Assembly: GCA_035292585.1 (NCBI GenBank)
Contig: DATDPU010000091.1
Span: 1-64,000 of the forward strand
Reading direction: 5' to 3'
DNA: 64,000 nt
From: DASSFZ01 sp035292585
Lineage (GTDB): Bacteria > Chloroflexota > Anaerolineae > Fen-1058
In this document: one piece after another, positions 43,605-53,730 of the stretch
How the letters are laid out: each line of letters opens with the position of its first letter
How positions within the stretch are numbered: the stretch's first letter is position 1
Program-made: the position numbers and the translations under genes
Notes under the pieces: generated by a model
What the model was told of the DNA's origin: nothing
Database searches by the model: none
The model's input: only the letters and a program-made list of their open reading frames with translations

Positions 43605-44399
43605 ATGCCCGATCGTCAACGTCTGTATCGAACCGAAGCGATTGTCTTGCGCCGTTCTGATCTCGGCGAGGCCGACCGCCTGCTGACGCTGCTCACGCCG
43701 GAGCGCGGCAAGTTGCGCGTGATCGCCAAGGGCGCGCGCAAGATCGCCAGCCGCAAAAGCGGCCACGTCGAGCTGTTCAACCGCGTCAACTTCCTGGTCG
43801 CGCGCGGCCGCGGCGAGTTCGACATCATCTCGCAGGCCGAGACGATCGAGCCATTCCGCGCGCTGCGCGAAGATTTGCTGCGTTCGACTTACGCGCACTA
43901 CGCCGCCGAACTGCTCGATCGCTTCGCCGAGGAAGGCACACCCCAACCCGAACTGTTCGACCTGCTCGCCGATGCGCTGGGCTGGCTCGCGCACTCGCCT
44001 AATCTGGCGCTGACCGCGCGCTACTTTGAATTGAGGTTGCTGACGCTGACCGGCTTTCAGCCGCAGGTCTTCCACTGCGTCGCCGGCGGCGAGCCGCTCG
44101 ACGAAGTCCAAAGCGATGAAATGTACGGCTGGAGTCCGGGCGAAGGCGGCGCGCTCTGCCCGCGCCACGCCTTGGGCCGCACCGACATCGGCCGTCTCTC
44201 GCTCGGCGCGCTCAAGGTGCTGCGCCACGCCATGCGCAACGACTATCACGCCTTCAGCGCGCTCCAGGTCCGCGAATCGGTCGCCGCCGAGATCGAGCGC
44301 GCGCTGCAACGCTACCTGACCTACGTGCTGGAGCGCAAGGTGAAATCGATCGAGTTCATCAACCTGTTGCGCCGCGAATCAGTCGGCAGTAGTCAGTAA
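43605..44399 (+). CDS. recO: DNA repair protein RecO
   Basis: 264 residues. The N-terminal OB-fold starts YRTEAIVLRRSDLGEADRLLTLLTPERGKLRVIAKGARK in part; the family motif set is complete there. RecO loads RecA with RecR in gap repair. The zinc finger common in RecO is degenerate: the pairs read CVAG and CPRH where C-x2-C would be usual. The last residues SVGSSQ are encoded by a CAGT-rich repeat array that continues past the stop. It is followed by glyQS, as in many bacteria. Confidence 0.93.
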   Translation: MPDRQRLYRTEAIVLRRSDLGEADRLLTLLTPERGKLRVIAKGARKIASRKSGHVELFNRVNFLVARGRGEFDIISQAETIEPFRALREDLLRSTYAHYAAELLDRFAEEGTPQPELFDLLADALGWLAHSPNLALTARYFELRLLTLTGFQPQVFHCVAGGEPLDEVQSDEMYGWSPGEGGALCPRHALGRTDIGRLSLGALKVLRHAMRNDYHAFSALQVRESVAAEIERALQRYLTYVLERKVKSIEFINLLRRESVGSSQ

Positions 44400-44482
44400 C
44401 CAGTAAGCAGTGAGCAGTAAACAGTGAGCAGTAAACAGTGTTCACCGTTCACCGCCCACTGCCCAGTGTTCACTGTTCACTA
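44393..44482. repeat. Array of CAGTRAG-type short repeats between recO and glyQS
   Basis: Units such as CAGTAAG, CAGTGAG and CAGTAAA recur about eight times and then turn into their complements (CACTGCC, CACTGTT, CACTAAA). The second half can fold back on the first. The recO stop codon lies inside the array and the glyQS ATG 12 bp after it. Confidence 0.75.
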
Positions 44483-44493
44483 AACCACTCACC

Positions 44494-47400
44494 ATGTCCC
44501 AACCCCTCTCCTTCCAACAAGTCATTCTGAAGCTCGAAGAGTTTTGGGCCAGTCGCGGTTGCCTGATCTGGCAGCCGTACAACGTGCAGGTGGGCGCGGG
44601 GACGATGAACCCGGCCACCTTCCTGCGCGTGCTCGGCCCCGAACCGTGGAACGTCGCGTATGTGGAACCATCGATCCGGCCCGACGACGGCCGCTACGGC
44701 GATAATCCCAATCGCATGCAGCAATTCCTTCAATACCAGGTCGTCCTCAAACCCGATCCAGGCAATCCGCAGGAGTTGTACCTCGACAGCTTAGCGGCCA
44801 TCGGCATCGAGCGCGATAAGCACGACATTCGTTTCGTCGAGGACAACTGGGAATCGCCGGCGCTCGGCGCGTGGGGCTTGGGCTGGGAAGTCTGGCTCGA
44901 CGGGCTGGAGATCACGCAGTTCACCTACTTCCAGCAGTCGGGCGGCGTCACGCTCGATCCCGTCTCGGTCGAAATCACCTACGGCCTCGAACGCATCGTC
45001 ATGTTCCTGCAAGACGTGCGCAGCGTGTGGGACATCGACTACGACGGCCAACGCACGTACGGCGATGTGTACCTGCGTTCCGAGATCGAGCACAATATCT
45101 ACAACTACGAGCTGGCCGACGTCGAGCGGCTGACGCAGCTCTTTCGCCTGTACGAGGCCGAGGCGCAAGCGGCGCTGGCGCACGAGCCGCCGCTGGTGAT
45201 CCCGGCGCACGACTATGTCCTCAAGTGCTCGCACACCTTCAACCTGCTCGACGCGCGCGGCGCGATCGGCGTCACCGAGCGGGCGGGGTACTTCGCCCGC
45301 ATGCGCGATCTGGCGCGCCGGGTCGCCGCCGCCTACGTCGAACAACGGCAGGCGATGGAGTATCCGTGGTTGAAGAGCGAATCAACGAGTCAGCGAGAGG
45401 TAGGAGTCGTCCCTGTAGGAGTCGTCTCTGTAGGAGTCGCCTCTGTAGGAGTCGCCTCTGTAGGAGTCGTCTCCAGACGACGACTTGAGAACCAACTAAC
45501 GACTACCTTCGTTTTGGAAATCGGCACTGAAGAGCTCCCCGCCGGCGATCTCACTGACGTGCTCAACCAGCTCAAGGCTGCATTCCCCGCCTTCCTCAAA
45601 ACGCACAAGTTGGCTGCGGGCGAAATCCGCGATCCGCTCGGCACGCCGCGCCGCTTGGGGCTGATCGCCGCCGTCGCTTCACGCCAGCCTGATGAAGAGC
45701 TGGAGGTGAAAGGCCCGCCGCTGAAAGCCGCCTTCGACGCAGCGGGCAGGCCGACCAAAGCCGCCGAGGGATTCGCCAAAGGCCAGGGCGTAGCAGTGCA
45801 AGACCTCGCGCCATACAGCCAGGACGAGCGCTACGTCGGCGTCAAAAAACGCAGCATTGGGCGATCAGCCATTGAAGTATTAGCTGAGAATCTCCCTTCT
45901 CTAATCTCTTCTTTACGATTCAACAAGACCATGCGCTGGAACGCCAGCAACGTCGCCTTCAGCCGGCCCATTCGCTGGATCGTCGCGCTGCTGGGTGAGC
46001 AGGTCGTGCCGTTTGAATATGCCGGCGTGATGAGCGATCGGGTCACGCGCGGCCCGCGACCAGCCGGCTCACCCGAGGTCACGATTCGCTCGGCGGATGA
46101 TTACCTCGACACGCTGCGCGCCTGGCGCATCGTCGCCGCGCCTGAAACGCGCCGCGCAACCATCCTGGATCAGATCACCACGCTGGCGAACGCGATCGAC
46201 GGCGCGGCGCTTGACGATCCGATCTTGCTCGAAGAAGTCACCCACCTCGTCGAGCAACCCACCGCGCTGCGCGGCGCGTTCGAGCCGAAGTATTTGTCGC
46301 TGCCGAAAGACGTGTTGATCACCGTGATGAAGAAGCACCAACGCTACTTCCCGGTCGTCCAGCAACCAACTAACCAACTAACCCACCACTTCATCGCAGT
46401 CCGCAACGGCGACGAACAGCGCCTCGACAGCGTGACGCGCGGCAACGAAGGCGTGTTGCGCGCGCGCTACGCCGACGCCGATTACTTTTACCGGCGCGAT
46501 ACGCAAAGGCAACTTGAAGCGTACTTGCCCCGGCTCGACACGCTCACCTTCCAGGAAAAACTCGGCTCGATGCTCGATCGCGTCCGGCGCATCGAGGCGC
46601 TCACGCCCAAAATCGCGGGCATGCTCAACTTGAGCGCCGACGAATTGAAAGTCGCCCAGCGCGCGGCGCACCTGTGCAAGGCCGACCTGGTGACGCAGAT
46701 GGTGATCGAGTTCACGTCGTTGCAGGGCAGCATGGGCCGCGAGTACGCCCGGCTGTCCGGCGAGAGCGCAGCCGTCGCCGACGCGATCTTCGAGCACTAC
46801 CTGCCGCGCTACGCGGGCGATACGCTGCCGCAGTCGAAGGCCGGCGTGGTAGTCGGGCTGGCCGATCGGCTGGATAGCTTGGTCGGGTTGTTTGCAATCG
46901 GCCTGGCCCCGACCGGCTCCGCCGATCCCTGGGCGCTGCGCCGCGCCGCGCTGGGACTCGTCCAGGTGCTCATCGATCAACACACACCGTTCTCGCTAAG
47001 GAAAGGGTTGAAACTCGCCGCCGAAATCCAGCCGGTCAAGGTGGCCGACAAAACACTCGCTGAGGTATTCGACTTCATCGTCGGTCGTCTGCGCGCGCTG
47101 CTGCTGGACCGGGGTTACCGTTACGACGCGGTCGATGCGGTGCTGGCGGTTCGGGCCGACGATCCGCAGCGCGCGGCGAGCGAAGTGGCCGCGCTGGCGC
47201 AATGGGCGCAAGAGCCGGACTGGAATGACATCCTGGCGAACTACGCGCGCTGTGTGCGCATCACCCGCGACTTGAAAGAACCGTTGCCGCTCGATACCTC
47301 CGCCGATCCGGAACCCGCCACTGCCCGGCTGCGGAAAGCCTACGAACGCGCTGCTGCAAAAGTGAAAGCACAACCCGACGTGAATACACTGATCAGCGAG

Positions 47401-47556
47401 CTGCGCGGCTTGAAAGATGTCATTTTCGACTTCTTCAAGAGCGTCTTGGTGATGGCGGAAGATGAGACCGCGCGCCGTGCGCGCTTAGGGCTGGTGCAAC
47501 ACGTCGCGCGACTGAGCGAAGGGATCGTCGATTTGTCGAAGGTGGAGGGGTTCTGA
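44494..47556 (+). CDS. glyQS: Glycyl-tRNA synthetase, fused alpha and beta chains
   Basis: 1020 residues. Residues 1 to about 296 are the catalytic alpha chain (GlyQ): class II motifs lie in NVAYVEPSIRPDDGRYGDNP and EITYGLERIVMFLQ, and the chain ends in AMEYPWLK, the usual GlyQ end. From about residue 335 (TTFVLEIGTEELPAGDL) the beta chain (GlyS) runs to the end with RFNKTMRW, a tRNA-binding body and an anticodon domain. Between them lies a linker with VGVVP, VGVVS, VGVAS, VGVAS and VGVVS, encoded by five 15-bp repeats. In most bacteria the two chains are separate genes; natural fusions are known in several lineages. The linker is what is unusual here. Confidence 0.95.
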   Translation: MSQPLSFQQVILKLEEFWASRGCLIWQPYNVQVGAGTMNPATFLRVLGPEPWNVAYVEPSIRPDDGRYGDNPNRMQQFLQYQVVLKPDPGNPQELYLDSLAAIGIERDKHDIRFVEDNWESPALGAWGLGWEVWLDGLEITQFTYFQQSGGVTLDPVSVEITYGLERIVMFLQDVRSVWDIDYDGQRTYGDVYLRSEIEHNIYNYELADVERLTQLFRLYEAEAQAALAHEPPLVIPAHDYVLKCSHTFNLLDARGAIGVTERAGYFARMRDLARRVAAAYVEQRQAMEYPWLKSESTSQREVGVVPVGVVSVGVASVGVASVGVVSRRRLENQLTTTFVLEIGTEELPAGDLTDVLNQLKAAFPAFLKTHKLAAGEIRDPLGTPRRLGLIAAVASRQPDEELEVKGPPLKAAFDAAGRPTKAAEGFAKGQGVAVQDLAPYSQDERYVGVKKRSIGRSAIEVLAENLPSLISSLRFNKTMRWNASNVAFSRPIRWIVALLGEQVVPFEYAGVMSDRVTRGPRPAGSPEVTIRSADDYLDTLRAWRIVAAPETRRATILDQITTLANAIDGAALDDPILLEEVTHLVEQPTALRGAFEPKYLSLPKDVLITVMKKHQRYFPVVQQPTNQLTHHFIAVRNGDEQRLDSVTRGNEGVLRARYADADYFYRRDTQRQLEAYLPRLDTLTFQEKLGSMLDRVRRIEALTPKIAGMLNLSADELKVAQRAAHLCKADLVTQMVIEFTSLQGSMGREYARLSGESAAVADAIFEHYLPRYAGDTLPQSKAGVVVGLADRLDSLVGLFAIGLAPTGSADPWALRRAALGLVQVLIDQHTPFSLRKGLKLAAEIQPVKVADKTLAEVFDFIVGRLRALLLDRGYRYDAVDAVLAVRADDPQRAASEVAALAQWAQEPDWNDILANYARCVRITRDLKEPLPLDTSADPEPATARLRKAYERAAAKVKAQPDVNTLISELRGLKDVIFDFFKSVLVMAEDETARRARLGLVQHVARLSEGIVDLSKVEGF
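45400..45481 (+). repeat. Five tandem 15-bp repeats forming the GlyQ-GlyS linker
   Basis: GTAGGAGTCG(T/C)C(T/C)C(T/C) is repeated at 45400, 45415, 45430, 45445 and 45460, each 15 bp and in frame. The last copy runs into AGACGAC and forms the hairpin GTCGTC-TCCA-GACGAC (45466-45481). Single copies of the same unit stand in front of tsaB (38720-38741) and after the lipoprotein gene (59822-59843). Confidence 0.92.
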
Positions 47557-47675
47557 GTTGAGGTTGGAGATTGGAGGTTGGAGATTGGAGATTAGAGACT
47601 ATAGCCCCCGAAGCGTACCCCCTTGCAGGGGGCAGGTCGGAGCGGGGTTGGAGATTAGAGATTGGACGCTCGGCG
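47557..47675. repeat. Array of TTGGAGA/ATTAGAG heptamer-like repeats after glyQS
   Basis: Units of the type (T)TGGAGAT and TTAGAGA recur about ten times, interrupted by a C- and G-rich palindromic stretch (CCCCCTTGCAGGGGG at about 47620-47634). The frame happens to be open and reads MRLEIGGWRLEIRD, which is not convincing protein. Confidence 0.75.
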
Positions 47676-47688
47676 GAAGTCGGGCGTC

Positions 47689-47718
47689 TTGCTTTTCAGT
47701 GGACATTGGGCGTAGACT
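47689..47718 (+). promoter_or_regulatory. Possible promoter of the MBL-fold hydrolase gene
   Basis: TTGCTT (47689-47694) and TAGACT (47713-47718) with an 18-bp spacer lie about 40 bp before the ATG. GAGGAGG follows as ribosome site. Confidence 0.45.
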
Positions 47719-47758
47719 TATCGCGTGCAAATATCCAGCTCACGAGGAGGTCATAGCC

Positions 47759-49339
47759 ATGGCCGCGCAGCACAGCATCAACGTCGATCTGGCTCAAGTA
47801 TATAAGACGCCGGATAAGAAAGGTTTCATCCGAACGCTGTCATGGGGGTCGGCGGTCGAGGTGCGGAACATCACCCCCAACCACGTCGAGGTTGTGGTCA
47901 AGACCTACGTCAAGCAGCCCGACGGCAGCTTCCGGTCGCAGCGCGTGTCCGGGTTCATCAAGCCGTCGCCGGGGAGCGGCGTTAAGCCGGCGGACATCGT
48001 GATCGAGAAGCAAGACAACCGCGTCCTCCAGATCGACTTCGTGGACGTGCAACAGGGCGACGGCGCGGTGATCGAGACGCCCGGCGGCAAGATCGTCTTG
48101 ATCGACGGCGGCGACAACCAGCTCTTCGCGCGCTACCTGGCCCAGCGTTTCGCCTGGACGCGCGCCGACCGGCCCAAAGAGATCGATTGTATCGTCGTCA
48201 CGCACGGCGACGCGGATCATTTCCTCGGGCTGGCGGAGATTCACGCATCCGAGACCGATCGCAAGATACCCGACTGGAAGCGGTTGTTCATCCACCCGCA
48301 GCGGGTGTATCACAACGGGCTGGTCAAGCGCCCGGACACGATCGCGGGCCGGAAGCGTAAAGACGTGGAGATGCTGGGCCAGACGCAGACGGTCAACGGC
48401 AAGACGATCATCACCGGCCTCGTCGACGACCTGCTGGGAGTGGACGAAGCCGAGATGAACCTGCCGTTTCGAAACTGGAAGAAAGCGCTGCAAACATTTC
48501 AACAGCGCGGCCCGATCGAAATCCGGCGGCTCGAAAAGGGCGAGGATGCGGCGTTCGACTTTCTGGCCGACGAGAACCTTCGCGTCGAGGTGCTGGGGCC
48601 GATCGTGACGAAAGCCGGTGCGGTGCGCGGGCTGGAGTTTCTGGGCACGCCGAAGAAAGGCGTGCGCACCGGCCGCGAATCGGATCAGGATTTCACCGGC
48701 CTGTCGGCGTCGCACACGATCAACGGCCATTCGATCATCTTCCGGCTGACGTACGGCGGTTTCCGCTGCCTGTTCACCGGCGATTTGAACGAGCAGGCAG
48801 CGCGCGCGCTGCTGCGCGCCCACGCCCGCGCGGAAAGCCGGGGCGATTCGGTGTTGGAAGCGGAGGTCTTCAAAGTGCCGCATCACGGCTCCGCCGATTT
48901 CTCGACGGCATTCATCGCGGCCGTGTCGCCGATCGTTTCGATCGTCTCGTCGGGCGACGAGAGCGCGCGCAAAGAGTTCATCCATCCGCGCGCCACGTTG
49001 ATGGGCGCGCTCGGCAAGTACTCGCGCCTCGCCGAGCCGCTGATCTTCGTGACGGAGCTGGTGGCGTTCTTCGAAATGCAGGGCTTCGTGCGGCCGGAGT
49101 TTCACAAACTGCTGAACGACATCTGCGTCATCCAGGACGGCGTGGCCGTGCTCAACGAGAAAGCGAAACGGCAATTCTTCGCCTTCAGCCGCGCCGCGTT
49201 CGGCATCGTCAAAATCCGCACCGACGGCAAGCGGCTGCTGGTGTACACCAACAGCGGCCAGGCCGATCTCAAAGAAGCCTACGCCTTCGAGATGGACGCT
49301 GCCGGCAACCCAACCCCGAAACCGGTGCGCCAGGTGTAA
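47759..49339 (+). CDS. Soluble ComEC/Rec2-like metallo-beta-lactamase-fold hydrolase
   Basis: 526 residues. The first 70 or so form a small beta-rich, SH3-like module (FIRTLSWGSAVEVRN). The MBL domain follows: DVQQGDGAVIET (96-107), the metal motif HGDADH (149-154) and KVPHHGSADF with H375 and H376, all as in the nuclease-like domain of ComEC. There are no membrane helices, so it is not a DNA-uptake channel. The last 100 residues are a separate module. ATG 47759 has GAGGAGG eight bases upstream; the repeat array before it was excluded. Nuclease or phosphodiesterase activity is likely but the role is unknown. It sits between glyQS and a dehydratase gene, apart from any competence gene. Confidence 0.85.
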   Translation: MAAQHSINVDLAQVYKTPDKKGFIRTLSWGSAVEVRNITPNHVEVVVKTYVKQPDGSFRSQRVSGFIKPSPGSGVKPADIVIEKQDNRVLQIDFVDVQQGDGAVIETPGGKIVLIDGGDNQLFARYLAQRFAWTRADRPKEIDCIVVTHGDADHFLGLAEIHASETDRKIPDWKRLFIHPQRVYHNGLVKRPDTIAGRKRKDVEMLGQTQTVNGKTIITGLVDDLLGVDEAEMNLPFRNWKKALQTFQQRGPIEIRRLEKGEDAAFDFLADENLRVEVLGPIVTKAGAVRGLEFLGTPKKGVRTGRESDQDFTGLSASHTINGHSIIFRLTYGGFRCLFTGDLNEQAARALLRAHARAESRGDSVLEAEVFKVPHHGSADFSTAFIAAVSPIVSIVSSGDESARKEFIHPRATLMGALGKYSRLAEPLIFVTELVAFFEMQGFVRPEFHKLLNDICVIQDGVAVLNEKAKRQFFAFSRAAFGIVKIRTDGKRLLVYTNSGQADLKEAYAFEMDAAGNPTPKPVRQV

Positions 49340-49373
49340 CTGAACTTTGAACTGGATCCCGCCACCCGATTGG

Positions 49374-50360
49374 ATGCGCCTCACCACCATCGATTGCCAC
49401 GCTGCCGGCGAGCCGCTGCGCGTGATCACCAGCGGCTGGCCGGATATCCCTGGCGATACGATCCTCGCCAAGCGGCGTTACTGCCGCGAGCCTCTCGACC
49501 ATCTGCGCCGCGCGTTGATCTTCGAGCCGCGCGGCCACGCCGATATGTACGGCTGCCTCCTCACCGAGCCGGTCACGCCGGATGGCGACCTGGGTGTGCT
49601 GTTCCTGCACAACGAAGGTTACAGCACGATGTGCGGCCACGGCATCATCGGGCTGGTGACGGTCGCGCTCGAAACCGGGATACTGTCCCCGCGCGCTGTC
49701 ATCCGGCTCGATACGCCTGCCGGGCGCGTGACCGCCCGCGCCAACTTCGATGGGCAGCGCGTGCGCAGCGTCGCGTTTGAAAACGTGCCCGCATTCGCCT
49801 ACGCGCTCGATCAGACCGTGGATGTGCCGGGGATTGGACGCATTGCTTATGATGTAGGGTTCGGCGGCGCATTCTACGCCTACTGCCAGGCAGAAGACCT
49901 GGGCGTGCGCCTTGTGCCGGAGGACTATCGGCAGCTGATCGAGGTCGGGATGGCGGTCAAGCGCGCGGTGATGGCGTCGTTGCCGATTCGACATCCGTTC
50001 GAGCCTGACCTCGGCTTTCTCTACGGCACGATCATCACCGGCTCACCGCACAGCGCGGACGCGCATAGCCGCAACGTGTGCATCTTTGCCGAGGGCGAGG
50101 TCGATCGCTCGCCAACGGGCACCGGCGTCAGCGGGCGCGTGGCGCTGGAACACGCGCGTGGCCGCTTGTCGATCGGCGAGCCGTTCGTCGTCGAGAGTCT
50201 GATCGGGACGCGGTTTACGGGTCGGGTGCTGCGAGCGACGACCTTTGGCAACTTCGCCGCCGTCGTTCCCGAAGTCGAAGGCAGCGCCTGGATCACCGGT
50301 CGCCACGAGTTCTGGATCGCGCCGGACGATCCGCTGAAGGAAGGGTACGTACTGAGATAG
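49374..50360 (+). CDS. Proline racemase family, trans-3-hydroxy-L-proline dehydratase-like
   Basis: 328 residues. The first catalytic residue is C87 in MCGHG. At the second position the family has Cys (racemase or epimerase) or Thr/Ser; here T248 in DRSPTGTG is present. A Cys/Thr pair is known for trans-3-hydroxy-L-proline dehydratases, which form pyrroline-2-carboxylate. The predicted role is therefore dehydration in hydroxyproline breakdown and not racemisation. The ATG at 49374 gives the family-like start MRLTTIDCHAAGE; a TTG at 49347 is nearer the previous stop. No other hydroxyproline gene is near. Confidence 0.85.
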   Translation: MRLTTIDCHAAGEPLRVITSGWPDIPGDTILAKRRYCREPLDHLRRALIFEPRGHADMYGCLLTEPVTPDGDLGVLFLHNEGYSTMCGHGIIGLVTVALETGILSPRAVIRLDTPAGRVTARANFDGQRVRSVAFENVPAFAYALDQTVDVPGIGRIAYDVGFGGAFYAYCQAEDLGVRLVPEDYRQLIEVGMAVKRAVMASLPIRHPFEPDLGFLYGTIITGSPHSADAHSRNVCIFAEGEVDRSPTGTGVSGRVALEHARGRLSIGEPFVVESLIGTRFTGRVLRATTFGNFAAVVPEVEGSAWITGRHEFWIAPDDPLKEGYVLR

Positions 50361-50669
50361 TGGATAGGCTGTCAACGGACTGGAAGCGGACAAACGGATG
50401 AGAACGGACTGAGCACATCCGTTGGTATCCGCTTGTCCGTTTCGCCGAAGGCAATCCGTTGACGGCTTTATCCGTTGGCTTGCCCCCCGGCCTTCTCGCG
50501 GTATAATAGTGCCCCAACGCCGTGGTGACAATCCTCGTCTCACCCCGCGCAAAACGTCACTACCCTTTTCGCTTGGGGTTGTTACACTGAAACCTGGCCC
50601 GCCCAGTGCGGGCCCTATCATGTCAACTCAAGCTCTGATCCGGACTCTCATTCAAAGGAGTTTTGAAAG
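50361..50669. other. Intergenic region with repeats, ppdK promoter and leader
   Basis: The first 120 bp are degenerate ACGGA/TCCGTT repeats in both orientations (about 50374-50480), able to fold on themselves. Then comes the ppdK promoter and a leader of about 155 nt with the hairpin GGCCCGC-CCAGT-GCGGGCC at 50596-50614. A second extended -10 element TGTTACACT stands near 50580. No ORF is convincing. Confidence 0.6.
50480..50507 (+). promoter_or_regulatory. ppdK promoter
   Basis: TATAAT at 50502-50507 and TTGCCC at 50480-50485 are separated by 16 bp. The start site would be near 50514, and the leader contains a GC-rich hairpin. Confidence 0.6.
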
Positions 50670-53456
<2,787 letters not shown>

Positions 53457-53635
53457 GGCAACGGATAAGCATCGGATAAACGAATCCATTCGCGCTTCAT
53501 ACGAACAAACCAACGTACAGCGGATAAACGGATGTAGCCTGCATCCGTTTATCCGTTTTTCATCCGTTGCCATCCGTTTATCCGTTGTCGTCCGTTTGTC
53601 CGTTGAAGAGTCCGTTGATAGCATCCGTTGCCGAT
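53457..53635. repeat. Array of CCGTT/ACGGAT short repeats after ppdK
   Basis: Units such as GGATAAAC, ATCCGTTT and GTCCGTT recur more than ten times. The part containing AGAGTCCGTTGAT and GCATCCGTT is nearly identical to the array beside tsaE at 38754-38822. One pair of units makes the ppdK terminator listed separately. Confidence 0.8.
53521..53560 (+). terminator. ppdK terminator built from repeat units
   Basis: CGGATAAACGGATG (53521-53534) and CATCCGTTTATCCG (53542-53555) form a perfect 14-bp stem with a 7-nt loop, followed by TTTTT. Both arms are members of the surrounding repeat family. Confidence 0.8.
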
Positions 53636-53641
53636 TCAGGG

Positions 53642-53647
53642 TATACT
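53642..53647 (+). promoter_or_regulatory. Possible -10 element of dnaG
   Basis: TATACT stands 84 bp before the dnaG ATG, beyond the repeat array. TTGATA at 53615-53620 is too far (21 bp) to be a good -35. Confidence 0.35.
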
Positions 53648-53730
53648 TCTGGTGTGAGCCATTCTGCATTCGTCCTTCGCCGACCGTCATTCACCACCCG
53701 TCACGCAGCACCTATCGCTAATCACTTTCC

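Noticed and set aside
47558..47758. N-terminal extension of the MBL hydrolase (MRLEIGGWRLEIRD...)
   Set aside because: This is translated repeat DNA, and a strong ribosome site stands directly before ATG 47759.
47840..49471. A long minus-strand open frame opposite the MBL hydrolase gene
   Set aside because: The plus strand has an intact metal-binding domain and ribosome site; the minus frame is a shadow rich in Arg, Asp, His and Val.
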